The notes under the pieces are model-generated. The model did no database searches. It was given only the letters and a program-made list of their open reading frames with translations, and was not told where the DNA came from. Source: Bacteroidota bacterium (GTDB lineage Bacteria > Bacteroidota > Bacteroidia > M30B66). Taken from it: a stretch of 10,261 nt of DNA. A program made the position numbers and the translations under genes. The stretch covers positions 1-10,261 of the forward strand of contig CANMGM010000062.1 in assembly GCA_947497195.1 (NCBI GenBank), read 5' to 3'. Shown here piece after piece: positions 1 to 6,655 of the stretch. Each line of letters begins with the position of its first letter. Position 1 is the stretch's first letter.

Positions 1-157
1 AGTGCACCGCCGAAAACAGCATGCGGTCGAGTTTGAGGAGTCCGCTCGGCTTGTGGATTTCGAATTTGGCCTTGCTCCCTTTGGGAATTTCGACAATAGC
101 GTGAACTAATTCGGGATTATCGGGACGTGGGCTGATATCGTGCCAGGGATGAGCCAT
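1..157 (-). CDS. ppa: Inorganic pyrophosphatase, family I (N-terminal part, cut by window edge)
   Basis: Soluble cytoplasmic enzyme that hydrolyses pyrophosphate to two phosphates, pulling forward biosynthetic reactions that release PPi. Only the first 52 residues are in the window. They begin MAHPWHDISPRPDNPE and continue with EIPKGSKAKFEIHK (from residue 23) and LLKLDRMLFSAVH (from 40). This is the start of the family I fold. The residues known in this family to bind metal and PPi appear to be E23, K31, E33 and R45 by alignment from memory. The ATG at 155-157 is the only sensible start because the family motif follows at the usual distance. The gene lies 43 bases after murQ on the same strand with no terminator between, so it is probably the third gene of the E1-murQ-ppa unit. 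The rest of the protein is beyond the left edge. Confidence 0.9.
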   Translation of the reverse strand, partial: MAHPWHDISPRPDNPELVHAIVEIPKGSKAKFEIHKPSGLLKLDRMLFSAVH

Positions 158-200
158 AATTTATTTTTGAGGGAATTATAAGTGGATTCGGCTCTTGGAT

Positions 201-1010
201 TTATTGCATTCCTGAAGCTTCTATCGCTTTTCGAACACTACCATGTAGTAATAACAACGATTTAGCTTCTTCTTCATCTAAATTTAGTGCTTTCATCAAC
301 ATGCGCGTTCCGCGAACAACCAGTTTTTGGTTGCTCAGTTGCATGTCGACCATTTTATTTCCTTTAACACGGCCAAGACGAATCATCACCGTGGTGCTAA
401 TCATATTCAACACCAGCTTTTGCGCTGTTCCGGCCTTCATGCGGGTTGAACCGGTAACGAACTCGGGTCCGGTGACCACTTCAATTGGAAAATCGACCAA
501 TGCAGCAAGCGGACTTTCGGCATTGCAGGTGATGCAGCCGGTAAGTAATCCGTTTTTGCGTGCATCGCTCACACCACCCATAACATAGGGCGTTGTTCCT
601 GAAGCAGCGATGCCAATTACTGTATCATTGGGTTGTGGATTCCATTCCAGAATGTCTTTCCAGGCCTGATCGAAATCGTCTTCTGCAAATTCTACCGCGC
701 GACGAATGGCGGCATCACCACCTGCAATCAACCCAATTACACGGTCGAATTCAATGCCATAGGTTGGCGGACATTCAGACGCATCGACGATTCCAAGTCT
801 TCCCGAAGTGCCAGCGCCAATGTAAAATAATCGACCACCTTGTTGCATGCGTTCGGCGATAGCTTCGGCAAGCGGTTCAATTGCAGGAATAGTCTTCTGC
901 ACGGTTAGTGCAATGGTTTGGTCTTCGCGGTTTATATTTTCGAGCAATTCGCGCACACTCATTTGATCGAGTGCGTCGTAGTGTGAGTCGGCTTCGGTGC
1001 TTTTAATCAT
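201..1010 (-). CDS. murQ: N-acetylmuramic acid 6-phosphate etherase
   Basis: Cytoplasmic lyase that cleaves the D-lactyl ether of MurNAc 6-phosphate, giving GlcNAc 6-phosphate and D-lactate, a step in peptidoglycan recycling. The 269-residue protein is a single sugar-isomerase (SIS) fold. Visible marks are the N-terminal STEADSHYDALDQMS, the phosphosugar loop IGAGTSGRLGIVDASECPPT (residues 64-83), the IAGGDAAIRRAVEFAEDD segment (95-112) and VTGSTRMKAGTAQK. By alignment from memory, E79 and E110 correspond to E. coli catalytic Glu83 and Glu114. It is shorter than E. coli MurQ (about 298 residues), mostly for lack of a C-terminal extension. The ATG overlaps the stop of the upstream E1 gene by one base (TAATG), which suggests translational coupling. 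No MurNAc transporter, kinase (MurK, AnmK) or nagA/nagB is in the window, so the source of its substrate cannot be read here. Confidence 0.95.
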   Translation of the reverse strand: MIKSTEADSHYDALDQMSVRELLENINREDQTIALTVQKTIPAIEPLAEAIAERMQQGGRLFYIGAGTSGRLGIVDASECPPTYGIEFDRVIGLIAGGDAAIRRAVEFAEDDFDQAWKDILEWNPQPNDTVIGIAASGTTPYVMGGVSDARKNGLLTGCITCNAESPLAALVDFPIEVVTGPEFVTGSTRMKAGTAQKLVLNMISTTVMIRLGRVKGNKMVDMQLSNQKLVVRGTRMLMKALNLDEEEAKSLLLLHGSVRKAIEASGMQ

Positions 1011-3430
1011 TATGCGAAGAGATCCGGATAGCGTTGTGGATTGTATTCGTGCATCATGGCATAGGCCGTTTCGAACATATCGTCGACCGATGGCTTTGAG
1101 AAATAATCGCCATCAGAACCATAAGCCGGACGATGTTCTTTTGCGGCGAGTGTAACAGGTGTTGCATCGAGGTAACGAAATGCGCCCTGAATTTCCAGAA
1201 CTTGCTGCAACAGGTAAGCACTTGCACCACCTGGTACGTCTTCATCAACAACTAGAAGCTTCCCAGTTTTCTTTACTGAAGTGCATACGTCGTGATTCAA
1301 ATCAAACGGAACCAGTGTTTGTGCATCGATGAGTTCAACCGAAATGCCGGCTGATTCGAGCAGTGCACAGGCCTCTTGCGCAAGTTTGCAGCATGAACCA
1401 TAGGTTAGGAGTGTTAAATCGCTTCCTTCTCTCAAAATCTCAACCTTACCCAATGCTTCGCGGAAATCGCCCATGTTATCAGGGCGTTGCTCCTTCGTTC
1501 GGTATCCGTTGAGCGGTTCAATAACCAAAGCCGGATCATCGGCGGCAAGTAGGGTGTTGTAAAATCCTGCCGCCTTAGTCATGTTGCGGGGAACACAGAT
1601 GTACATCCCGCGCAGCGAGTTAATAATCATGCCCATTGGTGAGCCCGAATGCCAAACACCTTCCAAGCGATGGCCGCGTGTAGAAATAATAAGTGGCGCT
1701 TTTTGCTTTCCTTTCGTACGGTAACGCAGTGTGGCTAAATCGTCGCTTAGAATCTGAATAGCGTAAAGCAGATAATCGAGATATTGAATTTCGGCGATAG
1801 GTCTCAAACCGCGCATGGCGAGCCCAATGCCTTGTCCGGCGATGGTTGCCTCGCGAATTCCGGTATCCGAAACCCGAAGTTCGCCGTATTTCTTCTGCAT
1901 GCCCTCGAGTGTTTGGTTCACACCGCCAATGTTGCCGGCGTCTTCACCAAAAATGAGGAACAAAGGATTTTTTTCGAGAATTGCATCGTAATTGTCGCGC
2001 AGAATTTCGCGTCCGTCAACCAGTGTCGAATCGTTTCCAAAAACAGGTTCAACCGGGCTTACCTTCAAAGCAGAGCCATTTCCTTCAGCATACAACCAGG
2101 AGGAATACAATTCGATACTTTTGGTGTTCGTTTGCTGAAGCCAGGCTGCAACAGCTGCGCGTTCAAGGGTTTCGTTCTGATTCACAGATGCACGCAACAC
2201 TTTGCGTGTTGTTTCGATAATGTCGCGACGTAAAGGCTCCTTGTTCGAAGCGAGTTCGTTTACGGAAGTATTGATTGCATCATTGTTGGCTATTTGAGCC
2301 AATGCAGTTAGCAATGGAAGGATCTCTTCGCGCAGTTCGCATATTGATTTCTGGAATTCGTCCCATGCCGATCGCCGCGCATTCTTAACCATTTCGCGCG
2401 CATTGTTTTCAATCGCATCGAGCTCTTCGGAAGTAGCAATAACCGATTCGAGCATCCATGTGCGCATCTTTTTGAGACCATCGAATTCAGTTTCCCACTG
2501 CAAGCGTTCCTTCGACTTGTAGCGCTCATGCGATCCAGAGGTTGAATGTCCTTGTGGTTGTGTGATTTCGGTTATGTGAAACAGCACGGGCTTGTGTTCA
2601 GATCTGCAACGCGCAACGCCTTCTTCATACAATTCGACCAAGCCTGGATAATCCCATCCTTTTCCACGGTAAATCAGTATACCATTGCCTTCGCCTTCTT
2701 CTTTAAAGCCTTCGAGTGCTTTCGAAATACTGGCTTTGGTCGTTTGGTATTTGGTCGGCACCGAGATTCCGTAGCCATCGTCCCATACCGACATGGCAAG
2801 CGGAACTTGCAATACACCTGCAGCATTCATCGTTTCCCAAAAATGCCCTTCGGATGTACTCGCATCGCCAATGGTGCCAAAAGCTACTTCATTTCCTTTT
2901 GCTGACAGCGAGGAAAAGTCATGCAGCTGTTCATTGTTGCGAAATAACTTCGATGCAAGAGCAAGCCCTAACAAACGCGGCATTTGTCCGGCAGTAGGGG
3001 AGATGTCGGCCGATGAATTCTTCAATTCGCTCAAATTTCGAAACGATCCATCGGGGTTTACTGTGGTGGTTGAAAAATGTCCGTTCATCGATCGGCCCGA
3101 CGACATGGGTTCGGCCTGCTCATCTGCATGAGCATAAAGCTGGGCAAAAAATTGCTGAACGCTGAGAAGCCCTGCGGCAAACATGAAGGTTTGGTCGCGG
3201 TAGTACCCCGAGCGGAAATCTCCGTTCTTGAATGCTTTTGCCATGGCAATCTGGGCAATTTCCTTTCCGTCGCCGAAGATGCCAAATTTGGCCTTCCCGG
3301 TGAGAACTTCTTTACGGCCCAGAAGGCTGGCTTCACGACTTTCGCAGGCAATTCGGTAGTCGTTGAGAACCACCGAACGAAACGCTTCGAAACTCAATTC
3401 TTCTTGCTCTTCTGTGTGTTTTACAGCCAT
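1010..3430 (-). CDS. Fused E1alpha-E1beta 2-oxoacid dehydrogenase (branched-chain/pyruvate type, thiamine-dependent)
   Basis: The E1 component of a 2-oxoacid dehydrogenase complex decarboxylates a 2-oxoacid on thiamine diphosphate (TPP) and passes the acyl group to the lipoyl arm of E2. Here both subunits are one 806-residue chain. E1alpha covers roughly 1-340, with the TPP/Mg segment GDASTSEGHFWETMNAA (188-204), WDDGYGIS (216-223) and the active-site loop GHSTSGSHERY (294-304). A helical linker of about 130 residues follows. E1beta runs from about 470 to the end, with LIFGEDAGNIGG, DTGIREATIAGQGIGLA, GSPMG and a transketolase C-terminal domain (LLTYGSCCKLAQEA, LVVDEDVPGG). A TTG at 3466 would add 12 residues. 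I prefer the ATG at 3430 because MAVKHTEEQEELSFEAF is a natural start and a -7 promoter match at 3455-3462 lies inside the longer form. No E2 or E3 is nearby. Branched-chain 2-oxoacids are the likeliest substrate, but pyruvate cannot be excluded. Confidence 0.9.
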   Translation of the reverse strand: MAVKHTEEQEELSFEAFRSVVLNDYRIACESREASLLGRKEVLTGKAKFGIFGDGKEIAQIAMAKAFKNGDFRSGYYRDQTFMFAAGLLSVQQFFAQLYAHADEQAEPMSSGRSMNGHFSTTTVNPDGSFRNLSELKNSSADISPTAGQMPRLLGLALASKLFRNNEQLHDFSSLSAKGNEVAFGTIGDASTSEGHFWETMNAAGVLQVPLAMSVWDDGYGISVPTKYQTTKASISKALEGFKEEGEGNGILIYRGKGWDYPGLVELYEEGVARCRSEHKPVLFHITEITQPQGHSTSGSHERYKSKERLQWETEFDGLKKMRTWMLESVIATSEELDAIENNAREMVKNARRSAWDEFQKSICELREEILPLLTALAQIANNDAINTSVNELASNKEPLRRDIIETTRKVLRASVNQNETLERAAVAAWLQQTNTKSIELYSSWLYAEGNGSALKVSPVEPVFGNDSTLVDGREILRDNYDAILEKNPLFLIFGEDAGNIGGVNQTLEGMQKKYGELRVSDTGIREATIAGQGIGLAMRGLRPIAEIQYLDYLLYAIQILSDDLATLRYRTKGKQKAPLIISTRGHRLEGVWHSGSPMGMIINSLRGMYICVPRNMTKAAGFYNTLLAADDPALVIEPLNGYRTKEQRPDNMGDFREALGKVEILREGSDLTLLTYGSCCKLAQEACALLESAGISVELIDAQTLVPFDLNHDVCTSVKKTGKLLVVDEDVPGGASAYLLQQVLEIQGAFRYLDATPVTLAAKEHRPAYGSDGDYFSKPSVDDMFETAYAMMHEYNPQRYPDLFA

Positions 3431-3454
3431 ACGTATGCGGGGCAAAATTTCGGG

Positions 3455-3462
3455 CAAAGATA
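3455..3462 (-). promoter_or_regulatory. Candidate Bacteroidota -7 promoter element for the E1-murQ-ppa unit
   Basis: Read on the minus strand this is TATCTTTG, an exact match to the Bacteroidota sigma-70 -7 consensus TAnnTTTG. It ends 24 bases upstream of the ATG at 3430, which would give a leader of about 20 bases. I see no TTTG or TTG at the expected 19-21 base spacing upstream, so only half of the promoter is supported. The site would fall inside the reading frame if translation began at the TTG at 3466. Confidence 0.45.
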
Positions 3463-3511
3463 GCAAATGCAGTGATAGATTTATCCCTTCCCATTGCTAG
3501 CTAAACGCATA

Positions 3512-3540
3512 AAAAAATCCGCCTGTTTAGCGGATTTTTT
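3512..3540 (-). terminator. Intrinsic terminator, probably bidirectional, after the TerC-DUF4197 unit
   Basis: A perfect 11-base inverted repeat (AAAAAATCCGC at 3512-3522, GCGGATTTTTT at 3530-3540) encloses a 7-base loop. Read on the minus strand, the stem is followed by a run of seven T (3517-3511), the form of a rho-independent terminator. It starts 22 bases past the DUF4197 stop codon. Its near-symmetry means it could also stop plus-strand transcripts, though no plus-strand gene leads into it. Confidence 0.9.
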
Positions 3541-3562
3541 CTTTCTGTTCTTATTACAAATA

Positions 3563-4300
3563 CTATCGCCCTCCAAAAACCCGACGAAGCAAATCGGTTA
3601 CCTGCGCCATAGGATCTTTTCTGATTTTAGCTTCTTCTTGTGCAAGTAAGGTAAACAAACCTTCAAGTGTTTTTTCGGTTACGTAACGATCCAAATCCGG
3701 ATTTTGCTTTTTAACGCCCGGTATTTTATTGTAAGAAGTGATGATTGGCTTCCAGTACTTGGTAAGTTCAACCTTTTGTATGGCTTTCTTAACAATCGGC
3801 GAGAATTTAGTGGTGAGTTCGTTGCTTGTTCGGCCTTTTAGATACATTGTTGCCGCATTGTCGCCGCCTCTTAAAATGTTGATGCCATCCGTAATGGTCA
3901 TTGTTTTTATGGCCTGCACAAAAACCGGAGCCGCTTCTTTAGATGCTTCTTCGGCTGCGCGATTCATTGTGGTTACAAAACGATCTACCTGAGAACCCAT
4001 TCCCAATTGACGCGCTTTGGTTTCGACCACTTTGGCTTCTTTGGGAAATGGAATTTTTATCAAACTATTTTTAAGGAAACCATCACGTTTAGAGGCCGAT
4101 CCGGAGGCATTCTTCGAGCCAATGTCTAAGGCTTCTCTAAGGCCCGACACAACTTCATCGTTGCTCAGGTTTGAGCCTCTCCCGCCCGAATTCTGTGTGG
4201 CATTGTTGATGGCATTTGTAGCCTGGTTTATTAAATTCTGTCCGTTGAGATTTGCTGTAATTGATGTGCAAAACAGAAAAGCAGCAGCTATGGTTTTCAT
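3563..4300 (-). CDS. Secreted DUF4197 family protein
   Basis: A 245-residue protein of unknown biochemical function. The first 20 or so residues (MKTIAAAFLFCTSITANLNG) form a typical Sec signal peptide. The cysteine at 11 is not in a convincing lipobox, so a soluble periplasmic location is likelier than a lipoprotein. After a low-complexity N/Q/G stretch (about 21-46), the DUF4197 domain runs from about 47 to the end. Its marks are EVVSGLREALDIG (49-61), KRDGFLKNSLIKIPFP (71-86), the family-typical MNRAAEEASKEA (112-123), MTITDGINILRGGDNAAT (134-151), KFSPIVKKA (165-173) and a C-terminal helical part ending in the VFGGR tail. The longer frame starting at 4333 (MNFRCQIKTYH) is rejected because it would put 11 polar residues before the signal peptide. 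It lies 41 bases after the TerC gene on the same strand and is closed by the terminator, so the two form an operon. DUF4197 proteins also occur in Proteobacteria; I know of no established role. Confidence 0.85.
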   Translation of the reverse strand: MKTIAAAFLFCTSITANLNGQNLINQATNAINNATQNSGGRGSNLSNDEVVSGLREALDIGSKNASGSASKRDGFLKNSLIKIPFPKEAKVVETKARQLGMGSQVDRFVTTMNRAAEEASKEAAPVFVQAIKTMTITDGINILRGGDNAATMYLKGRTSNELTTKFSPIVKKAIQKVELTKYWKPIITSYNKIPGVKKQNPDLDRYVTEKTLEGLFTLLAQEEAKIRKDPMAQVTDLLRRVFGGR

Positions 4301-4341
4301 ATGATATGTTTTTATTTGGCACCTAAAATTCATGCCACAAT

Positions 4342-5136
4342 TTAGGAATTATTCTGTGCTTTATTCGCTTCGCGTGTACGTCGAGCTGCCGAACGAGTTC
4401 GCAGCAGGTTTAACGATTCAACTGCAAGCGAAAAGGCCATCGCCACATACACATAATTTTTCAGGTGTACATTGGGATAGTTCTGCTCAAAATGGAGCGA
4501 TTCGAAAATCAATACGAGTCCGATTGCAACTAAAAACACCAATGCCAGCATTTTAATGGTTTGGTACTTATTGATGAAATCGCTCACCACACCGGCAAAA
4601 GCAATCATTATGAGTATAGCGATTACAACCGCCAGCACCATTATTACCAGATTACTAGAGATTGCCACTGCAGTGAGGATGGAGTCAAACGAAAATACAA
4701 TGTCGAGCAGAACGATTTGAACAATCGCCTTCGAAAATCCAATAGTAGTTGCGCCACTTCCGTCGGGTGAGGATTCATCGTGACGAATCTTTTCAACGAT
4801 TTCCATGATTGTCTTTACAGTAAGGAATAAACCTCCCGCGAACAAAATCAAATCGCGTCCAGAAGCTCCAAAACTACCAATGTTTACTAGTGGCTCTTTC
4901 AATCCGGCAATCCACGAAATTACAGAGAGTAGCATAACGCGAAAAATTAAAGCCAAACTAAGACCAACCATTCTAGCGCGCTTTTGTGATGAACGCGGCA
5001 ATTTCCCGGCTACTATCGATATAAAAATGATGTTGTCAATACCAAGCACAATTTCCAATACACTCAGCGAAAGCAGCATCACAATTCCTTCTACACTGAA
5101 AAGTCCGGCCCAGGCAACAGGGTCTAAAAGTCCCAT
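4342..5136 (-). CDS. TerC family integral membrane protein (probable metal-ion exporter)
   Basis: An inner-membrane protein of 264 residues in the TerC/Alx branch of the LysE-like transporter superfamily. Family members have been linked to manganese export and metalation of exported enzymes; older annotations say tellurite resistance. The two signature segments are both present: SVLEIVLGIDNIIFISI (25-41, with E28 and D34) and LLDIVFSFDSILTAVA (143-158, with D145 and D151). Their spacing, acid-x5-Asp in each, reflects the family's internal inverted repeat and marks the likely ion path. About seven hydrophobic segments are visible. A polar cytoplasmic-type loop (HDESSPDGSGATT, 119-131) separates the two halves, and a basic tail (RTRSAARRTRE) ends the protein. 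The ATG at 5136 is preferred to a TTG at 5181, which would add 15 polar residues and run over the probable promoter. No yybP-ykoY-type leader can fit in the 84-base upstream gap. It heads an operon with the DUF4197 gene. Confidence 0.9.
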   Translation of the reverse strand: MGLLDPVAWAGLFSVEGIVMLLSLSVLEIVLGIDNIIFISIVAGKLPRSSQKRARMVGLSLALIFRVMLLSVISWIAGLKEPLVNIGSFGASGRDLILFAGGLFLTVKTIMEIVEKIRHDESSPDGSGATTIGFSKAIVQIVLLDIVFSFDSILTAVAISSNLVIMVLAVVIAILIMIAFAGVVSDFINKYQTIKMLALVFLVAIGLVLIFESLHFEQNYPNVHLKNYVYVAMAFSLAVESLNLLRTRSAARRTREANKAQNNS

Positions 5137-5159
5137 AATTTGTTTTTGATTTAGTCCTG

Positions 5160-5167
5160 CAAAACTA
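5160..5167 (-). promoter_or_regulatory. Candidate -7 promoter element for the TerC-DUF4197 unit
   Basis: Read on the minus strand this is TAGTTTTG, an exact match to TAnnTTTG, ending 23 bases before the TerC ATG. A TTTG lies upstream, but with only about 15 bases of spacing against the expected 19-21, so the -33 half is weak. The site is one arm of a longer inverted repeat shared with the divergent gene. Confidence 0.4.
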
Positions 5168-5171
5168 AAGA

Positions 5172-5214
5172 TTTGCGTCAATCAAAAACGCAGCAATGAA
5201 TTTGATTAGTTTTG
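5172..5214 (+). promoter_or_regulatory. Candidate promoter elements for the symporter gene
   Basis: Two readings are possible. TAGTTTTG at 5207-5214 matches TAnnTTTG exactly but sits only 6 bases before the ATG at 5221, which would give an almost leaderless mRNA and has no well-spaced -33 element. Alternatively, TTTG at 5172-5175 with a 21-base spacer precedes TGAATTTG (5197-5204), a one-mismatch -7 element, giving a leader of about 10 bases. Sequence alone cannot choose between them. Confidence 0.35.
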
Positions 5215-5220
5215 TTTTTT

Positions 5221-6576
5221 ATGAAAAGCTTCATTTCGGGAATTTCGAGTGCCATTCTTTTAGCAATTGCTGCAGCATTTAGCGTCATTCAAGGTACGCA
5301 TCTTACCGAATGGCATCCGGGCGTGTTTGCCTCCATTCGTTGGATCGCTTTGATTGTATCATTTGTTTATCTGATCAATAGAAAATCCCTTACAATGTGG
5401 ATTTTACTATTCATGGCAATTGGTGTTGAAACGGGCTACGATTTTCCGCAGATTGCCGAATCCTTAAAAGTATTGAGTGATATTTTTCTACGCCTTATTA
5501 AAACGATCATTGCACCGCTCTTGTTTGCTACGCTCGTTGTTGGTATAGCAGGCCATTCGAGTTTAAAGCAAGTTGGGCGAATGGGATTGAAGGCCATCGT
5601 TTATTTTGAAGTGGTAACAACTGTGGCACTTTTCATCGGACTGGCAGCCATCAATTTGAGTCAGGCGGGTGTTGGAACCTCGTTCAGTGCTAGCGACAAG
5701 GATCAGAAAAAAGCCGGAATTTTGCTCGAGCAGAAACAAAGTCACGATGTTATTCTCGATATTTTCCCTGAGAACATAGCCAAATCTATCGCAACCAATC
5801 AAATTCTGCAGATTGTGGTTTTCAGCATTTTGTTCGGAATCGGACTGGCCATGATTAAAAACGAAGAGAAGAAGCGTCCGATGCTCGATTTTGCTGAAAG
5901 CCTCTCGGAGGTAATGTTTAAGTTTACAGACATTGTGATGTATTTCGCGCCACTTGCCGTTGGCGGCGCCATTGCGTATTCGGTTGCAACGATGGGAATC
6001 GGCAATCTCAAGAATTTACTTCTTCTTGTTTTAACCTTGTATGCGGCTTTGGTAGCTTTTGTTTTGCTGGTTCTTGTTCCGATTGGGTTAATCGTTCGCT
6101 TGCCCTTCAAGCAATTCATCCAAACCGTTTCAGAACCGCTTTCGATAGCTTTTTCAACGGCTAGTTCAGAAGCTGCCCTGCCGAAGGCGATGGAGAATCT
6201 CGAGAAAATGGGAATTCCACGTAAGGTTGTAGCGTTTGTTTTGCCCACCGGATATAGTTTTAACCTCGATGGTACAACGCTTTATCTTTCGCTGGCCTCT
6301 GTTTTTGTAGCACAAACCTGTGGCGTAGATTTAAGTCTCAGTCAGCAAATTCAAATGTGTCTGATTTTGATGCTCACTTCGAAAGGAGTTGCTGGCGTGC
6401 GAGGGGCTTCGTTTTTAATTCTGGTAAGCACGGTTGCTTCACTTGGGTTGGAACCCGAAAAAGCGTTCGCGATACTAGCGATAGATGCAGTGATGGACAT
6501 GGGCCGTACCTCGGTAAATGTGCTGGGCAATTGCTTGGCAACGTATGTAGTTGCTAAATGGGAAGGCGAAATTTAA
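5221..6576 (+). CDS. Dicarboxylate/amino acid:cation symporter (DAACS, GltP/DctA-like)
   Basis: An inner-membrane secondary transporter of 451 residues that imports acidic amino acids or C4-dicarboxylates with cations, by the elevator mechanism of the glutamate transporter family. The family core is clear: LRLIKTIIAPLLFATLVVGIAG (90-111), hairpin 1 with FSTASSEAALPKAME (311-325), the cation-binding NLDGTTLY (348-355), hairpin 2 with TSKGVAGVRGASF (386-398), and DAVMDMGRTSVNVLGN (422-437). By alignment with archaeal GltPh, D426, R429, T430 and N433 match substrate-binding D394, R397, T398 and N401. R429 favours a substrate with a second carboxylate. N437 replaces the sodium ligand D405, and R394 replaces a proline at the hairpin 2 tip. 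About 55 N-terminal residues ahead of the usual first helix hold two extra hydrophobic stretches (5-23 and 39-52). The ATG at 5221 is preferred to a TTG three codons upstream. It is transcribed divergently from TerC. Confidence 0.9.
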   Translation: MKSFISGISSAILLAIAAAFSVIQGTHLTEWHPGVFASIRWIALIVSFVYLINRKSLTMWILLFMAIGVETGYDFPQIAESLKVLSDIFLRLIKTIIAPLLFATLVVGIAGHSSLKQVGRMGLKAIVYFEVVTTVALFIGLAAINLSQAGVGTSFSASDKDQKKAGILLEQKQSHDVILDIFPENIAKSIATNQILQIVVFSILFGIGLAMIKNEEKKRPMLDFAESLSEVMFKFTDIVMYFAPLAVGGAIAYSVATMGIGNLKNLLLLVLTLYAALVAFVLLVLVPIGLIVRLPFKQFIQTVSEPLSIAFSTASSEAALPKAMENLEKMGIPRKVVAFVLPTGYSFNLDGTTLYLSLASVFVAQTCGVDLSLSQQIQMCLILMLTSKGVAGVRGASFLILVSTVASLGLEPEKAFAILAIDAVMDMGRTSVNVLGNCLATYVVAKWEGEI

Positions 6577-6606
6577 ATGAAAGTGTAAGAAAAAATTGAA
6601 ATCATC

Positions 6607-6637
6607 TTGTTGCCACTAAAACAAGGATTGTAACTTG
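6607..6637 (+). promoter_or_regulatory. Weak candidate promoter for the M43 protease gene
   Basis: TTG at 6607-6609 is followed after 21 bases by TAACTTG at 6631-6637. This resembles the common Bacteroidota form TAACTTTGC but lacks one T. A 6-base inverted repeat, CTTGTT (6606-6611) with AACAAG (6620-6625), overlaps the upstream half. No T-run follows it, so it is not a terminator for the symporter. The 79-base gap (6577-6655) shows nothing else. Confidence 0.3.
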
Positions 6638-6655
6638 CAGCACCAATTTTAAACG

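Larger units (their letters stand above)
5160..5214. repeat. Nested inverted repeats in the divergent TerC/symporter promoter region
   Basis: CAAAACTAA at 5160-5168 is a perfect 9-base inverted copy of TTAGTTTTG at 5206-5214. Inside it, AATCAAA (5180-5186) pairs with TTTGATT (5201-5207), and TGCGT (5174-5178) pairs with ACGCA (5188-5192). The outer arms contain the two divergent -7 matches, so part of the symmetry follows from having two similar promoters facing away from each other. The inner repeats are not explained that way and could be an operator, though the DNA is AT-rich and short repeats arise by chance. Confidence 0.5.

Noticed and set aside
1784..2233. Plus-strand open frame of about 149 codons inside the E1 gene
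   Set aside because: It lies antisense to a conserved coding region, shows no recognisable domain, and like several similar frames (2546-2905, 2793-3131, 3077-3463) is explained as a shadow of the E1 frame.
3431..3466. A TTG start at 3466 that would lengthen the E1 protein by 12 residues
   Set aside because: The downstream ATG fits the family N-terminus better, and an exact -7 promoter match lies inside the longer version.
4301..4333. Longer N-terminus for the DUF4197 protein starting at 4333
   Set aside because: It would put a polar, charged stretch before a well-formed signal peptide; the internal ATG at 4300 is the natural start.
5137..5220. A manganese (yybP-ykoY) riboswitch ahead of the TerC gene
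   Set aside because: The gap is only 84 bases, contains the opposing promoter elements, and shows none of the conserved riboswitch core.
5799..6248. Minus-strand open frame of about 149 codons inside the symporter gene
   Set aside because: It is antisense to conserved transporter motifs and has no protein-like domain of its own.
6606..6625. CTTGTT/AACAAG inverted repeat after the symporter, considered as a terminator
   Set aside because: The stem is only six base pairs and no T-run follows; at most it is a weak operator.
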